Assembly (NCBI GenBank): GCA_014879435.1
Contig: JACSSB010000236.1
Span: forward strand, 1 to 32,417
From: Phycisphaerales bacterium
GTDB taxonomy: Bacteria; Pseudomonadota; Gammaproteobacteria; Competibacterales; Competibacteraceae
Direction of reading: 5' to 3'
DNA: 32,417 nt
Shown here: piece by piece, positions 1 to 11,032 of the stretch
Layout of the letters: every line of letters begins with the position of its first letter
Numbering within the stretch: the stretch's first letter is position 1
Program-made: the position numbers and the translations under genes
Notes under the pieces: model-generated
Seen by the model: the letters and a program-made list of their open reading frames with translations, nothing else
The model's database searches: none
Told to the model about the DNA's origin: nothing

Positions 1-121
1 ATTAATCACTTTTCTTCGTGCTGCGCCTTGCCTCATACGGATTCAGTGTCTAGATTTTGAGAACGTCGCTCCCTGTGACGGTGTGTTGAAGATCGAAATA
101 ACGAAACCCGAAAGAGGCTGA

Positions 122-622
122 TTGATGAATAAGAAAATGCTGATGGGTGTAGCTGCGTTCTGCACCATAGGTTTATCTTCTAGCGCTTGGGCAGCCGATG
201 CCGCGACGGCTGACGAAGTGGTCACTAAAGTCAAGGCAGCCGCCGTCGAAGTCAAGGCGCAGGCCGATGTCACCCTGTCGGAATTCGACAAGAAAGACGG
301 CAAATGGGCGTGGAAGGACACCTATGTGTTCGTGCTCGACTGCAGCAATGGGATCATGAAGGCGCATCCGAACGAGAAGGTCAAAGGTATGAAATTGACC
401 GATCTCAAAGATAAAGAAACCGGCAAAGAATTTGGTACCGCGCTGTGCAATGCTGCCAAGGACACCAACGGTGGCTGGGTTGAATACATGTGGACCAAGC
501 CCGGTGCCGAAGGCAATCACCGCAAGGTTGCCTACGTATTGACGGCGGGTGACTATCAGGTCGTTGCTGGCGTCTACGACGACAAATTAACGGCAGATGA
601 GTTGAAGGCTAAGACCAAGTAA
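122..622 (+). CDS. Exported single Cache-domain-like protein
   Basis: 166-aa ORF with signal peptide (MMNKKMLMGVAAFCTIGLSSSAWA). The body 'GKWAWKDTYVFVLDCSNGIMKAHPNEKVKGMKLTDLKDKETGKEF' resembles periplasmic single-Cache sensors. Confidence 0.75.
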   Translation: MMNKKMLMGVAAFCTIGLSSSAWAADAATADEVVTKVKAAAVEVKAQADVTLSEFDKKDGKWAWKDTYVFVLDCSNGIMKAHPNEKVKGMKLTDLKDKETGKEFGTALCNAAKDTNGGWVEYMWTKPGAEGNHRKVAYVLTAGDYQVVAGVYDDKLTADELKAKTK

Positions 623-779
623 TACGGACTATTTCTGACTGCGCGCGCATCCCCGTCAGCCGTCTGGCGGTGGAGCGCAGCAGTTTGTCACCTTATCCCT
701 ATTTTTGTTTCATTTTCTAATCATTCGTCATCTCGTTTATACTGACCCGGTTTTTCCACGCTCGATACAGGAGAACCCG

Positions 780-1304
780 GTGATCTATTCTCTCGGCGAC
801 CGCAAGGTCGAATTTCATGGTGAAGATTGGTTCATTGCCGATAACGCGACCGTCATCGGCTCAGTGATACTCAAGCAAAACGCCAGTATTTGGTTCAATG
901 CCGTGGTACGTGGCGACAATGATGTCATCACCATTGGCGAGAACTCCAACATCCAGGACAGTTCGGTCCTACACACTGACCCCGGTATTTTGTTGACCAT
1001 CGGTCGCGATGTCACCGTCGGTCATTTGGCCATGCTCCACGGTTGTGTGATCGGTGATAACAGTCTGATTGGGATCAAGAGCCTGATCATGAATCGCGCA
1101 GTAATCGGCAAAAACTGCTTGATTGGTGCCAACAGCTTGATCACCGAAGGTCAGGTCATTCCAGACGGTTCATTGGTGAAAGGCGCGCCCGGCAAGGTCG
1201 TGCGCACGCTGAGCGAGCAGGAAATCGAAGGTTTGCGCTTGACCGCTGGTCGCTACGTAGAAAACTTCAAGCGTTTCCAGCGCCACCTCTGTCGGCAGGA
1301 TTGA
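780..1304 (+). CDS. yrdA: Gamma carbonic anhydrase family protein (left-handed beta-helix hexapeptide repeats)
   Basis: Hexapeptide repeats '[33 protein letters not shown]...[27 protein letters not shown]'. A GTG start at 780 is preferred over the upstream ORF start at 705, because homologous N-termini begin near '[12 protein letters not shown]'. Confidence 0.85.
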   Translation: MIYSLGDRKVEFHGEDWFIADNATVIGSVILKQNASIWFNAVVRGDNDVITIGENSNIQDSSVLHTDPGILLTIGRDVTVGHLAMLHGCVIGDNSLIGIKSLIMNRAVIGKNCLIGANSLITEGQVIPDGSLVKGAPGKVVRTLSEQEIEGLRLTAGRYVENFKRFQRHLCRQD

Positions 1305-1305
1305 T

Positions 1306-2238
1306 ATGACCACTGTTTTGGAAGATCGTCTGGATCTGACTATCCAGCAGGTAGGTTCTACTATCCTCGGCAAGGAGCGCGCCATTCGTTTGGCGCTGAG
1401 TTGTTTGCTGGCGCGTGGCCATTTGTTGATCGAAGATTTACCGGGCATGGGCAAGACCACCCTGGCCCACGCGCTGGCGCGCTGTCTGGGCTTGCAATAC
1501 CAGCGCATCCAGTTCACCAGCGATCTGCTACCCGCAGATATCCTCGGGGCGGCAGTGTATGAGCGTCAGCGCGAGACTTTCGTATTTCATCCTGGACCGA
1601 TTTTTGCGCAATTGATCCTCGCCGATGAGATCAACCGTGCCACGCCCAAGACCCAGAGCGCATTATTGGAGGCCATGGAGGAAGAGCAGGTCACCATCGA
1701 AGGGGAAACCCGTGCGCTGCCGGAACCATTCTTCGTGATCGCCACCCAGAATCCAGCCTATCAGATCGGTACTTTTCCCTTGCCAGAGTCGCAGCTGGAT
1801 CGTTTTCTGATGCGGATCGAATTGGGTTACCCCGATGCCCAGGCGGAACGCGCCTTGCTGGAAGGCGAGGATCGCCGCGAAATTCTGGCGCGGTTACCGG
1901 TGTGCATGACCCCGACACAATTGCGCGAATTACAGGGGCGCTTGCGCGGGGTACATATTGCGGCGCCCTTGTTGGATTATGTGCAGGCATTGCTAGCATT
2001 TTCTCGCCAATCCAGCCGTTTTCGTGGTGGGTTGTCGCCACGCGCCGGTTTGGGACTGCTGCGGGCAGCCCGCGCCTGGGCGCTGCTACATCGTCGTAGC
2101 CATGTCCTGCCGGAAGATGTGCAGGCGGTATTACCAGCCGTAGTGGGACATCGTTTGCATCCCAATGATGATCATCTGGAACACTCATCCACCGATCTGG
2201 TCAGCCAGTTGCTGAGCGCCGTAGCAGTGGCGGTCTGA
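1306..2238 (+). CDS. MoxR-family AAA+ ATPase
   Basis: Walker A 'GMGKTTLA', Walker B 'LILADEINRATPKTQSALLEAMEE', and 'ATQNP' sensor region typical of MoxR. Starts 1 bp after the upstream stop codon. Confidence 0.93.
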   Translation: MTTVLEDRLDLTIQQVGSTILGKERAIRLALSCLLARGHLLIEDLPGMGKTTLAHALARCLGLQYQRIQFTSDLLPADILGAAVYERQRETFVFHPGPIFAQLILADEINRATPKTQSALLEAMEEEQVTIEGETRALPEPFFVIATQNPAYQIGTFPLPESQLDRFLMRIELGYPDAQAERALLEGEDRREILARLPVCMTPTQLRELQGRLRGVHIAAPLLDYVQALLAFSRQSSRFRGGLSPRAGLGLLRAARAWALLHRRSHVLPEDVQAVLPAVVGHRLHPNDDHLEHSSTDLVSQLLSAVAVAV

Positions 2239-2242
2239 GGTC

Positions 2243-3199
2243 TTGGCTGGCATGTTTAAGACGTTGCGACAACGCTTCGAGGCGTGGGTGATGCGCAATC
2301 ATCGACCGGCCAATCAGCCGGTTCGACTGGACCGCCGTCGTATCTATATTCTGCCAACCCGCCAGGGTTATGCCTTTGCCCTGCTGCTACTGCTGCTGTT
2401 TCTGTGGTCGATCAACTACAGCAACAGTATGGGGTTCGCCTTCACCTTTCTGTTGTCGGCGGTGGCGCTGAACAACATGTGGCGTGCGCATAATAATCTG
2501 CAGGATTTGGTGCTACGGCCGGGTGCTACCGAAGCGGTATTCGCAGGTCAGGATGCCCACTTTGACTACTGGTTGGATAATCCCGATTCCAAGCCGCGTT
2601 ACGGCATCGGCTTGCAATGGCAGGATCGACCGCCTTGCTATGCCGATGCCCCGGCGCAGGGTTCGGCGACCATTGTCCTAAGTGTGCCCGCCAAACGCCG
2701 GGGGCGATTGCGGCCCGGTCGGCTGCGGGTATTCACCCGTTTCCCCATGGGTTTATTGCAGGCGTGGAGCTGGGTGGAGTTTGAACAGGATTGTCTGGTC
2801 TATCCGCGACCGCGAGGGGGGCGACTACTACCTGCAGCCATGGCCAAGAGTATCGGTAGTGGCGTAGGCGAACAGGGAGTTGGCAGTGAGGATTATGTCG
2901 GCTTCCGGCCCTATGCGCCCGGTGACTCCCCGCGTCGGATTGCCTGGCGGGCCACGACTCGTACCGATCAATTGCTGGTCAAGCGTTTTAGCGATCAGGC
3001 GCAGCCGGAACTATGGCTAGATTGGCGATTGCTGGAAGTAGAGGCGGTCGAGCCTCGCCTGGAACAGCTATGTCAATGGGTCTTGAAGGCGGAGCGCGAG
3101 GAATACGAATACGGTTTGCGCCTGCCGGGTCGGGAAATTCCACCGGCACATGGCGAAATCCACCGGCGCCGCTGTTTGGAAGCCTTGGCCTTGTTCTGA
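2243..3199 (+). CDS. DUF58 domain-containing protein
   Basis: Two N-terminal hydrophobic helices, DUF58 motif 'GSEDYVGFRPYAPGDSPRRIAWRATTRTDQLLVKRF', and an apparently complete C-terminus 'HRRRCLEALALF'. Directly follows moxR. Confidence 0.9.
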   Translation: MAGMFKTLRQRFEAWVMRNHRPANQPVRLDRRRIYILPTRQGYAFALLLLLLFLWSINYSNSMGFAFTFLLSAVALNNMWRAHNNLQDLVLRPGATEAVFAGQDAHFDYWLDNPDSKPRYGIGLQWQDRPPCYADAPAQGSATIVLSVPAKRRGRLRPGRLRVFTRFPMGLLQAWSWVEFEQDCLVYPRPRGGRLLPAAMAKSIGSGVGEQGVGSEDYVGFRPYAPGDSPRRIAWRATTRTDQLLVKRFSDQAQPELWLDWRLLEVEAVEPRLEQLCQWVLKAEREEYEYGLRLPGREIPPAHGEIHRRRCLEALALF

Positions 3200-3236
3200 T
3201 CTTGCCACGTTTTGTCATGGAGTGCAGATAGGCTAG

Positions 3237-4475
3237 CTACGCCGTAAATCTATGATCGATCTCTGCCAACGCTTTGCCGATGGTGGAGATCCGGGTTCTG
3301 GCGACGCCCCATTCCTGTGCCAGAGAACGCCATTGCACGGTAGCGGCTCTGGTCTGTTCGATAATCTCGCGCCAGTTTTTGATACCAGTTTGATGGGCGA
3401 TTTGCTTGATCTGCCTCAAGTTGGGATTACCGCTGCCAGCGATGTCCGTTGCATGTTCGTTGCGCATTCCGGTGCTGAAAGTGAGATCGTAAGCTGGAGC
3501 CAGCCGCCAGCCGTTCTCTTGGTGGATGAATGAGAAGTTACGGGTATGATCATCCTTGTTGTGGGCCAGGACATTAAACACCATCAGGCGAAACGCCCTT
3601 GCAACTTCTCGGACATCTCGGGTTAGATGAAGAGTTGCGCCGAGAACACTGTCGTAGCCTACTGAGGGATAGCGATGACTGGCGTACAGGTAGCCAGATA
3701 GGGTCAGGATGTGGTGTTTGTCATTGCCGTCACGGTCAAAGCGGCGTGTGGCGAACAGTGCTTCCGTGCTCCGGCCAATGCGCACTGGGATCAGCCGCGA
3801 TTCTGGCATCTCGATGTTGGCTAGGTGTGCCATGGCTGCGTAAGCCTGTTCAATACGTCCCATATCCAGTGGGTCATCCCGCGACCGAAATTTGACCAGC
3901 CAATGGTCATAACCTTCGGATAGGGGACTGAATCCCGATTGACAAGTTGTCGTATCGTCCGAGAGCGCAACCGTCACCTTGGGCCGGGCGCCGCCAGGCG
4001 AACCGCCCTGAATATACAACTGCTGTAATACATCCGGTGTTTTACCCGCTAGCATGGCCTGCGCCGCCCGCGCCAAGGTAGTGATATCAACCGTTTCAGA
4101 AATATTCCCTGTAGGCAAGGCTGGTTCGTATTCAAGGGCGCCCATTCCCCGATCACCCAGATAGGCCAAACGGTCCAGAGGAGTGATTTCTTGCATCCGC
4201 TCACCAAGAGTCTGGCGGAAAAAGCGATCCATCAACAACAGTCCCCAGCCGTCTGGTAGCGAGTCGTGGAAAACTCCGTGCAAGCCATCAAACACCTCTA
4301 TGCGCTTGGGTAACTGGACACTTGGGTTAAAGTCCAGCGCGCTCGGCGCAAGATCAAAACCTCGTGCGATCCAGTCGGGATCATATTGAAAGTAAATGCG
4401 CCCACGTTCACCCAGCCCAAGTTGTCCCACCTTGTGGCCAGCGAGACGGACGCTCAGGCGCGTGACGGGAATCAT
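3237..4475 (-). CDS. hipA: Type II toxin-antitoxin HipA family Ser/Thr kinase toxin
   Basis: HipA-type Gly-rich loop 'QGGSPGGARPKVTV', catalytic loop 'LAHNKDDHTRNFSFI', and 'LAPAYDLTFS' (metal-binding Asp). Confidence 0.9.
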   Translation of the reverse strand: MIPVTRLSVRLAGHKVGQLGLGERGRIYFQYDPDWIARGFDLAPSALDFNPSVQLPKRIEVFDGLHGVFHDSLPDGWGLLLMDRFFRQTLGERMQEITPLDRLAYLGDRGMGALEYEPALPTGNISETVDITTLARAAQAMLAGKTPDVLQQLYIQGGSPGGARPKVTVALSDDTTTCQSGFSPLSEGYDHWLVKFRSRDDPLDMGRIEQAYAAMAHLANIEMPESRLIPVRIGRSTEALFATRRFDRDGNDKHHILTLSGYLYASHRYPSVGYDSVLGATLHLTRDVREVARAFRLMVFNVLAHNKDDHTRNFSFIHQENGWRLAPAYDLTFSTGMRNEHATDIAGSGNPNLRQIKQIAHQTGIKNWREIIEQTRAATVQWRSLAQEWGVARTRISTIGKALAEIDHRFTA

Positions 4476-4774
4476 CCGCGTCCGCGCTGGCGCGGGGTGA
4501 GGCAGACCTGTTTGATTAAAACTGGTGGTTTTTCTGGGAACAGCGCAGCGAATTCATCCAGACCATCTAGGATGCTGGCCAGCTGCAGTAAACGGTTCAG
4601 AGCAATATGACCGGTGGTTTCGAATCGCTTGATAGTGCTTTCCGGCACGCCAGACCGAGCGGATAGGCTGCGACGTGACAGGTTTTCGGCTAGGCGGCGG
4701 GCCTTGGCGTGGGCGGCGATTCTCCCACGCACAGCTTCAGGAGTTTGAAAAATAAGAGGCCTCATGCTATCCAT
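4472..4774 (-). CDS. hipB: HipB-like XRE-family antitoxin/repressor
   Basis: HTH 'LSRRSLSARSGVPESTIKRFETTGHIALNRLLQLASILDGLDEF'. Overlaps hipA by 4 bp. The internal ATG at 4765 (MRPLIF) may be the true start. Confidence 0.85.
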   Translation of the reverse strand: MDSMRPLIFQTPEAVRGRIAAHAKARRLAENLSRRSLSARSGVPESTIKRFETTGHIALNRLLQLASILDGLDEFAALFPEKPPVLIKQVCLTPRQRGRG

Positions 4775-4778
4775 TATA
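4773..4778 (-). promoter_or_regulatory. Candidate -10 box (TATAAT) of hipBA
   Basis: Perfect TATAAT on the minus strand immediately upstream of, and overlapping, the first hipB ATG. The -35 is weak. Confidence 0.45.
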
Positions 4779-4780
4779 AC

Positions 4781-4825
4781 CAGGAAAAGCTCTTAATAGA
4801 TCACTGGTAGTCTGTAATTTTCCTG
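4781..4825. repeat. Inverted repeat CAGGAAAA-N29-TTTTCCTG upstream of hipB
   Basis: CAGGAAAA at 4781-4788 is an exact reverse complement of TTTTCCTG at 4818-4825. It brackets the -35 region of hipBA. Confidence 0.6.
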
Positions 4826-4834
4826 ATTTACTTT

Positions 4835-7800
4835 TCAGTCAGCGTCCGCACAGTACCAATAAGTCGGGTAGTTAACATTCAGCGGTTCTATGATGAGATT
4901 GGTTCCCCGCAATTTTCCGATCTGTTGCGCCACATCGTGGTCGAAGGGAAAGTCGGGTCGTGTTCCAGACGCTGTACCCCAGTAACCAAAGCCTTGATCC
5001 AAACGGATCGACCAACGTTCGCCGTTGCTCCAAGTTAACACGAGTTCTCGAGCATGAGGCAATGTACGGGGAGTCGCCTCGTGCCACGTGAAGGTCGGCC
5101 AGCTTTGCTGGAACCACTGTTTGACTACCTGCTGGCGATCATAGCTGTCTCTCCAATCGTGGAATATTCGTCGGGGTTGTTCGGTTCCTGAATGATGCAG
5201 CGTAGCAGTTTCCACTCGCACTTCGGTCGTCGGTGTCAAACCACCGGAATAGTGAGCCAAACCCTGCAACAAATCGTGAAGCAGTAGGAGGGTGAACGGT
5301 GAACGCAAATAGCGGTCAGTGTACCGCACGGCTTGTAACGGTGTGGCACGGCTCAGGCGCTCAGCTAACCGGGGTGCCTGCTTTTCCAGGAATATCCAGG
5401 CACGTTCGCCGAAAGTGGCGGATGGTCCATTGAGCTCGGTGGTAATGGTCAGAGTGATCAAACCGGAAGTAGCGGGACGCAGTTCTTCCGGTGCCAAGCG
5501 TTGCCACGGTTCCGGCAACGGCGACAGTGGTTGCTTTTCGGTGGCACGGATGAACGGGCCGCCAGCTTGGCCGCTACCCCAAAGCGGACCGGGTAGCAAC
5601 GCGGTGGATTCCCTCGCCGCCCAGCGTACCCGCCGATTCGTACTGCCTAGTTCCAGAATCGGTGGCAAATTTGCGGTTGTTGCCAGATTCAAAGCAGAGA
5701 CGCAGTACAGTTCCGCGCCGCTGTAGGCGGTCAGCGCGGCCAGTTCGTTGCGCTGGCTGGCGTTCAGAGCATCCAGGTTCGCCGCCGAAGCGATCAGGCG
5801 CACGTTGACTCCGGCTTGTCGCCATCGTCCCAGATCGTTGCGCAATCGCCAAGCCAGTGGTTCCCAGTCCGGCACTGCGCCACCCAGATAAACTCGCAGT
5901 TCGGTAGCTTCCATCTGTTGCCCTTCGCGATTTAACGCCAGGGTGAGCGGCTCTATTTCCAGTTGGCTGTTAGTTCCGAAAGCTCGCAGATTATCGGGCA
6001 GATCCAGCGCGGCCAGGAAGTCCGTCGCCAGTAGAGCAATCGCAGTGTGACGGTTAAGATAATCCCGATGGTGTTGCGTATCGTGAGTTAGCAGGCAACT
6101 TTGACAGGCGGCGTCGCAGTCATGTGGACAATCTAGCGCTTGGCGGGCTTGCCGTAGCAACTTGGGCAGGAGAGCAGCAATCTGGCTGACATAGCCCGCA
6201 CCACCGGTGGCTGTGTCGTAAAGATACAGAGAGTACGTCGCTTCCTGGTTTTCCACGGCACGACTGGGTGCTGCTGCCACGCCTACCTCGGTTTCCTCGA
6301 TCCCCAGCGTCTTACACAAGGCGCAGCGCAACGCTACCGCCAGAGTGTAAGCGGCCGTCCGGTCAATGGGCTTGCCGACGAAGTTGAGGGGTTGCAATTC
6401 AAACACTTCAGTACGAGTGGCGATGCCCAGCCGCACTTCGCGCTGAATTGCCCAGCTTGCTTCTTGGTTGCCTGGACAAAATTTTTCTCGATCATTAAAA
6501 CGTCCACCTCGCAGGCGTTTGTGATTCTTCAGTGCCGAGTCCTGTTCGTTTTCTGAATCAGCTCGCCCACAACGTAAACACAATGCATAGCCTTTACCAT
6601 ATAAACCATCACTGTAGTGAAACAGCGAACCCTGCATGGTCGTTCGGTGGTAGCCCAAGGTTGCATTGGGCAAGGGCATCCAGTCTGTACCTTCCAGAGA
6701 AATTAGCGGATCGCGGACCGGAATATACTTCGGGAGAGTAATGTCATTATGTGGCTCCTGGCGGATATCTACGGCGAAACCGGCTGGCTGGATATAGCGA
6801 TAGCGGGTGAGCTTGCTAGCCGCTCCGCAATGCGGACAGCGCTCCGGTGGGGTAAGCCGCGTTCCGTTATGGCCACATTTTCGGCAGCGCCAGGCCCAGC
6901 GCAGATTTTGAATTTCCGGTTCGGCCTCGGCTTCAGCGGGAATTTGCCAGTTCAGAGTCACGCCGCCGCTACGATAAACTCGCCCATCCAGCACGGTATC
7001 GGTGCCTGGTGCGTAGTCGCGGATGGCGATGGCGAGGTGGCGGCTGGGATAACCCGCCCGACGCGAGCGGTTGTCTTCGCGCTCGTTGTCACCACTCTTC
7101 CGCTTCAAATCCTCTATCGTCGTGGTGACGAAAGGCACAACACCAGTGGGAAAACCGTAGCCGGGCAGGAATCCCAGATTGGCTAATTCGCTCAGCAGAT
7201 ATTCGCCACGCAGGCGCTGCAGCTGAATAGCAATGGCTTGCTCCGGTTTGCTGTTGCCTTCGCGGGTTGCAACGACCTTCTGTTGATCCAGTAGCACGTC
7301 CAGTTCCTGTCGCCAGTGTTTGGCAACCCGGCGCATGGCCTGAGAGGTGCGAGTGAGCAGGTACGCGGCAGACCGACCTGCCAGCACCGTGTGGTGGGTC
7401 AGGGTGGTTAGCCCTTCGGTCATTTGATCAGCGGATGGGGTTTCTTCGCACCAGCCAGCAAAACATTCCCAAGGTGCTGAAGTTATCGCGTCGGTGGATT
7501 CAAAGAACCAACCGGTGTGTAGGCGGCGAATATCGGGTGTGCGGTCGTGCAGGAAAGCAGCCAACGACAGGGCGTTCAGGTGGCGTTGCACGATGGGTTC
7601 GCTTTGCAGGGCGATCTGTGGCAAGCCCAGTCGGCTGGCAAATGGCCACAGTGGATTTTGAAACACTGCTTCTCCTTGAGGTGTAGCTTTGCACAAGGTA
7701 AAACTCAGGGCAGCGGTTTCACCTCGGCGTCCGGCCCGTCCAGCCCGCTGCAGGAAATTGGCTGGATGTGGCGGGACATTATTCATGGCGACAGCGGTCA

Positions 7801-10800
7801 GGCCGCCGATGTCTACGCCCATTTCCATGGTAGTCGAGCAACTCAATAAGTTAATCTTGCCAGTCTTGAATTCTGTTTCACGTCGGCTCAGGTTCGCACC
7901 GGCAATTTGTGCCGAGTGTTCCATGGCGCGAATGTAGCGGCGATGCCGGGCCAAACGATCACTGAGATCGGGCCAAGCGCTCAATGCCCGCAAGGCGCGA
8001 ACCTGCGGATCAGATTCCAGCCAGGTATCTGCCTCTTCCGGATCGCGGCCTAGCCAGAATGGATGTGGAACGCGAGGCATCATCACCCGCTGGCATTGCG
8101 CCAACGTACCGGGTGCAGGCAGGCTGGGAAGATATGGTGTGGTCTCGCGGAATGCCACTGGCAGTAGTCGGCGGGCCATCGGACAGAACCAGGCTTCGCG
8201 TACTTCGGTGAGCACAGCCTGCTTGTCCAGTTCCAATTGAAAGCCGTTTTCGGTCTGAGAAAGCAGGGGACGGATGCCGTCCCAGATGGCGATGAGCATT
8301 TCGTCAATCTGACCGCGCTGTTCTGCATCGTCAACATCTAGGCGAAACACATGACTGAGCAGGCGAATCAGCCGGTTGCGTTTGGCTTGAGATGAACAGG
8401 TTGAAGGCCAAGCGCGTTGAATTTTCCGATTGGTGACTGACACACCCGGTGTGAGCAGGAAGCTTGGCCAGCCGGGATAGCCCAGCCAACGAATTATGTC
8501 CGGCGGCGCTTGGATTGCAGGTTTGCCACTTCGCAAAAAGTAATCGACCGCGACTTGCAGCAATGACCGCCATTCTTCAGGCTTGACGCTGCGCTGTTTC
8601 ATCACTGCCGGTACATCAGTCTTTTCTAAAGCTGGATAGCACAGTTGCACCAATCCTAAACCTTCCAGCGAGAATTGGCGCTTGGGACGCAGGAAGAATT
8701 CCCGCAACAGGCATAGCCTGACCAATAATCGGTCTGACAATAGATCAAAGGTCAGCTCCTTGAGTGCTGGCAACAGCCAACGATTGAAGTCGTCCGCGCC
8801 AAACAACCTATTTTCGGCTTCTTCCCAGGTCAGCCGACCCACGGGTGGCACTTCTAGTTTCATCAACTCCTGACGTTTCTGCTCCAGCAGATCGTACAGT
8901 ACCGGTTTCGGGTTAGCGTGAACCAATGGTTCCAGAGCCTCGATTTCCGATCGGATCTTTCTAACCCGTGCGGAATCAGCAGGCTGGGCGCTGGCGATCA
9001 GGGAGTGGTAAAGTAAACTTCGTACATAGTCGCGTTCACTTTCCTGCTGCAATTTGGCGGCAAAGCGGGCGGTACCTTGGCGGCTATCGGTGAAGGTGAT
9101 CAGTCGCCGCCCATCGAGTGGGCGAGGTTCTTGTCCCTCGGTCAATGGCGGCATGGCTTCCAGTAGGGTCGGAATCGCCGTGCCCAACAGGAATGGTGCT
9201 CCGATCCGTACCGGTTGGAACTGCGTTCGTTTGCGCTCTTTATCTCCGCAGACTGCGCATTCCAAACCCTTTTCGCCAGGAAAACGCAAATGTACGTGAA
9301 TACCGGTGGAGCCTGACGGATCAAGACGACCATCAGGAGCCAATCCCCAGTTGCGTTGGGTAGCCTGATCAAGTCGAGTTAAGAGGCGAGGTTGTTTTAC
9401 CGTTGGTTCGGGTGGTGCTTCGGTTTCGTCCTCATTCTCATCCTCGCTGATCGGTTCCAGTTCTTGCTGAAATTCGTCCTCGTTCAAATCGTATTCATGT
9501 GGAACCAGCCAATCGTGGCCGTTCTCGTGCTTTTCGGCAGTGGACAGGTACTCCGCCCCGCATTCTCCACATTGCACCAGTTCAAAAACTGAGTTTTGGC
9601 AATGCCGACAATGCGCGCGCCGTTCCAAAAAGATCGCACCAAACGGCCAACCTGGCTGATCCAGCTCCGTGCCCGTTCGCCCGGAACAATTGCTATTGGC
9701 GCATGCCCACAAGCCGCTGACGGTGCGTTGGAATAGGTGGCCGCGCAATGGTAGGAATGGTTCGCCCTGATCGTTCACCGCCTGGGTACAGAGATCCAGC
9801 CACTGCAGAGTCTCGCGCTGGGCCGAGGCATCGGCGCGGCCTTTCAAAATTTCGGCAAGTTGACTCAACAGGCTAGGCTGAGAGGCCAGTTGGGCACGCA
9901 CGGCGTGCATTCGCCCATCACTCATCAGAGCCTGGAAACGCTCCTGGGGAGATTGCGCACGTAGCGTTTCCAGGTTGGGGCAAAGCAAGTTACTATTGAG
10001 CAACAATTTCGGCAGGGTGGGAGTTTCCCGCTGACCTTCGATGACGTGCACTCGGTCCACCGATACACCGGCCACATAGGTCAGAAATTCCGCTAGGTGC
10101 TGGCGGGATGCTGCGCTGGCGTCGCCAAGTGTGGCTGAGGTGGCAATAAAGCGTACATCGCCGGGGCGGCAGCCAAAGGTGTGCAAAACCCGCCGCAACA
10201 ACAGAGTTAATTCCGCCGCCTGAGAACCGATGTAAGTATGTGCTTCGTCAATCACGATCCAACGCAACTGGCCCTGAGATTGTTCGATGATGGGTCGGTC
10301 TTCATTGCGTACCAGCAGGTATTCGAGCATGGTTGCGTTAGTGACCAGCAACGGCGGTGGATTGGTCCGCAGGGTACGGCGGTCAGCTACTTCACATTGC
10401 CAGTCGCTGCGAGCCTGCTCCGGCGTGTCGCCGTTGTAGAGACAGAAACGGATGCCGCCCTTGAATGGTTCCGACCAAGCGATCAGCCGATCCTTCTGGT
10501 TTTTGATCAGCGCGTTGAGCGGGTAGAGAAACAACGCCCGTACCCCGGTTAGCGGTGCGTTCTGCCGCTGTTCGAGTTCTGCCGCTAGATCGTTGAGAAT
10601 CGGGATCAGGAAACATTCGGTTTTGCCAGAGCCGGTGCCACTGGTGACCAATACCGAACGTGGTGGCTGACCCTGAATCAGGGCTTGCCAGGCTTCCAAC
10701 TGATGGCGGTACGGCCGTTGCTGGGCGGGGAAGCTGTAGTCCTCGTTTAATCTTGCTTTCTGCGGGCCGAGTAAGGTGCGCACCAAGCTGGGATGCAGCA

Positions 10801-11029
10801 ATTTCCCTTCTAGGCTGCTCAAGGTTTGCTCCGCTGGTTGCCAACCGAAGCTGGCCTCGAAAACCGGATCGGCCAAAAATGCGCCCGGCGTTCCCGCCTC
10901 CCGATCAAACAGCGTGCGCAGATACTCGCGTAGGGTATCGTTGCGGAAACCGCACAAACTCAAGACCGCGCGAGTGGCGCGGCGGCCCAGTTGTTCGATC
11001 AATGTGTTGTAAAACTGTGTGTGTTCCAT
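4835..11029 (-). CDS. druE: Druantia DruE-like DEAD/DEAH helicase with C-terminal DUF1998 region (2064 aa)
   Basis: Walker A '[17 protein letters not shown]', DEAH box '[24 protein letters not shown]', motif III 'IATSATLGD', motif VI '[11 protein letters not shown]'. Cys clusters 'CRHCQN..CGECG' and 'CRKCG..CPHCG'. DUF1998-like '[12 protein letters not shown]...[21 protein letters not shown]'. Size and partner gene fit DruE. Confidence 0.85.
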   Translation of the reverse strand: MEHTQFYNTLIEQLGRRATRAVLSLCGFRNDTLREYLRTLFDREAGTPGAFLADPVFEASFGWQPAEQTLSSLEGKLLHPSLVRTLLGPQKARLNEDYSFPAQQRPYRHQLEAWQALIQGQPPRSVLVTSGTGSGKTECFLIPILNDLAAELEQRQNAPLTGVRALFLYPLNALIKNQKDRLIAWSEPFKGGIRFCLYNGDTPEQARSDWQCEVADRRTLRTNPPPLLVTNATMLEYLLVRNEDRPIIEQSQGQLRWIVIDEAHTYIGSQAAELTLLLRRVLHTFGCRPGDVRFIATSATLGDASAASRQHLAEFLTYVAGVSVDRVHVIEGQRETPTLPKLLLNSNLLCPNLETLRAQSPQERFQALMSDGRMHAVRAQLASQPSLLSQLAEILKGRADASAQRETLQWLDLCTQAVNDQGEPFLPLRGHLFQRTVSGLWACANSNCSGRTGTELDQPGWPFGAIFLERRAHCRHCQNSVFELVQCGECGAEYLSTAEKHENGHDWLVPHEYDLNEDEFQQELEPISEDENEDETEAPPEPTVKQPRLLTRLDQATQRNWGLAPDGRLDPSGSTGIHVHLRFPGEKGLECAVCGDKERKRTQFQPVRIGAPFLLGTAIPTLLEAMPPLTEGQEPRPLDGRRLITFTDSRQGTARFAAKLQQESERDYVRSLLYHSLIASAQPADSARVRKIRSEIEALEPLVHANPKPVLYDLLEQKRQELMKLEVPPVGRLTWEEAENRLFGADDFNRWLLPALKELTFDLLSDRLLVRLCLLREFFLRPKRQFSLEGLGLVQLCYPALEKTDVPAVMKQRSVKPEEWRSLLQVAVDYFLRSGKPAIQAPPDIIRWLGYPGWPSFLLTPGVSVTNRKIQRAWPSTCSSQAKRNRLIRLLSHVFRLDVDDAEQRGQIDEMLIAIWDGIRPLLSQTENGFQLELDKQAVLTEVREAWFCPMARRLLPVAFRETTPYLPSLPAPGTLAQCQRVMMPRVPHPFWLGRDPEEADTWLESDPQVRALRALSAWPDLSDRLARHRRYIRAMEHSAQIAGANLSRRETEFKTGKINLLSCSTTMEMGVDIGGLTAVAMNNVPPHPANFLQRAGRAGRRGETAALSFTLCKATPQGEAVFQNPLWPFASRLGLPQIALQSEPIVQRHLNALSLAAFLHDRTPDIRRLHTGWFFESTDAITSAPWECFAGWCEETPSADQMTEGLTTLTHHTVLAGRSAAYLLTRTSQAMRRVAKHWRQELDVLLDQQKVVATREGNSKPEQAIAIQLQRLRGEYLLSELANLGFLPGYGFPTGVVPFVTTTIEDLKRKSGDNEREDNRSRRAGYPSRHLAIAIRDYAPGTDTVLDGRVYRSGGVTLNWQIPAEAEAEPEIQNLRWAWRCRKCGHNGTRLTPPERCPHCGAASKLTRYRYIQPAGFAVDIRQEPHNDITLPKYIPVRDPLISLEGTDWMPLPNATLGYHRTTMQGSLFHYSDGLYGKGYALCLRCGRADSENEQDSALKNHKRLRGGRFNDREKFCPGNQEASWAIQREVRLGIATRTEVFELQPLNFVGKPIDRTAAYTLAVALRCALCKTLGIEETEVGVAAAPSRAVENQEATYSLYLYDTATGGAGYVSQIAALLPKLLRQARQALDCPHDCDAACQSCLLTHDTQHHRDYLNRHTAIALLATDFLAALDLPDNLRAFGTNSQLEIEPLTLALNREGQQMEATELRVYLGGAVPDWEPLAWRLRNDLGRWRQAGVNVRLIASAANLDALNASQRNELAALTAYSGAELYCVSALNLATTANLPPILELGSTNRRVRWAARESTALLPGPLWGSGQAGGPFIRATEKQPLSPLPEPWQRLAPEELRPATSGLITLTITTELNGPSATFGERAWIFLEKQAPRLAERLSRATPLQAVRYTDRYLRSPFTLLLLHDLLQGLAHYSGGLTPTTEVRVETATLHHSGTEQPRRIFHDWRDSYDRQQVVKQWFQQSWPTFTWHEATPRTLPHARELVLTWSNGERWSIRLDQGFGYWGTASGTRPDFPFDHDVAQQIGKLRGTNLIIEPLNVNYPTYWYCADAD

Positions 11030-11032
11030 GAT

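Noticed and set aside
623-779. GC-rich stem (CTGCGC...GCGCAG) between the Cache gene and yrdA as a terminator
   Set aside because: Weak stem and no T-run; not convincing.
4835-11029. Alternative assignment of the helicase to DISARM (DrmA/DrmB) or Dpd
   Set aside because: Helicase and DUF1998 are fused in one ~2060-aa chain with a single ~1100-aa partner, and no methyltransferase, PLD gene or Dpd genes are nearby; Druantia III fits better.
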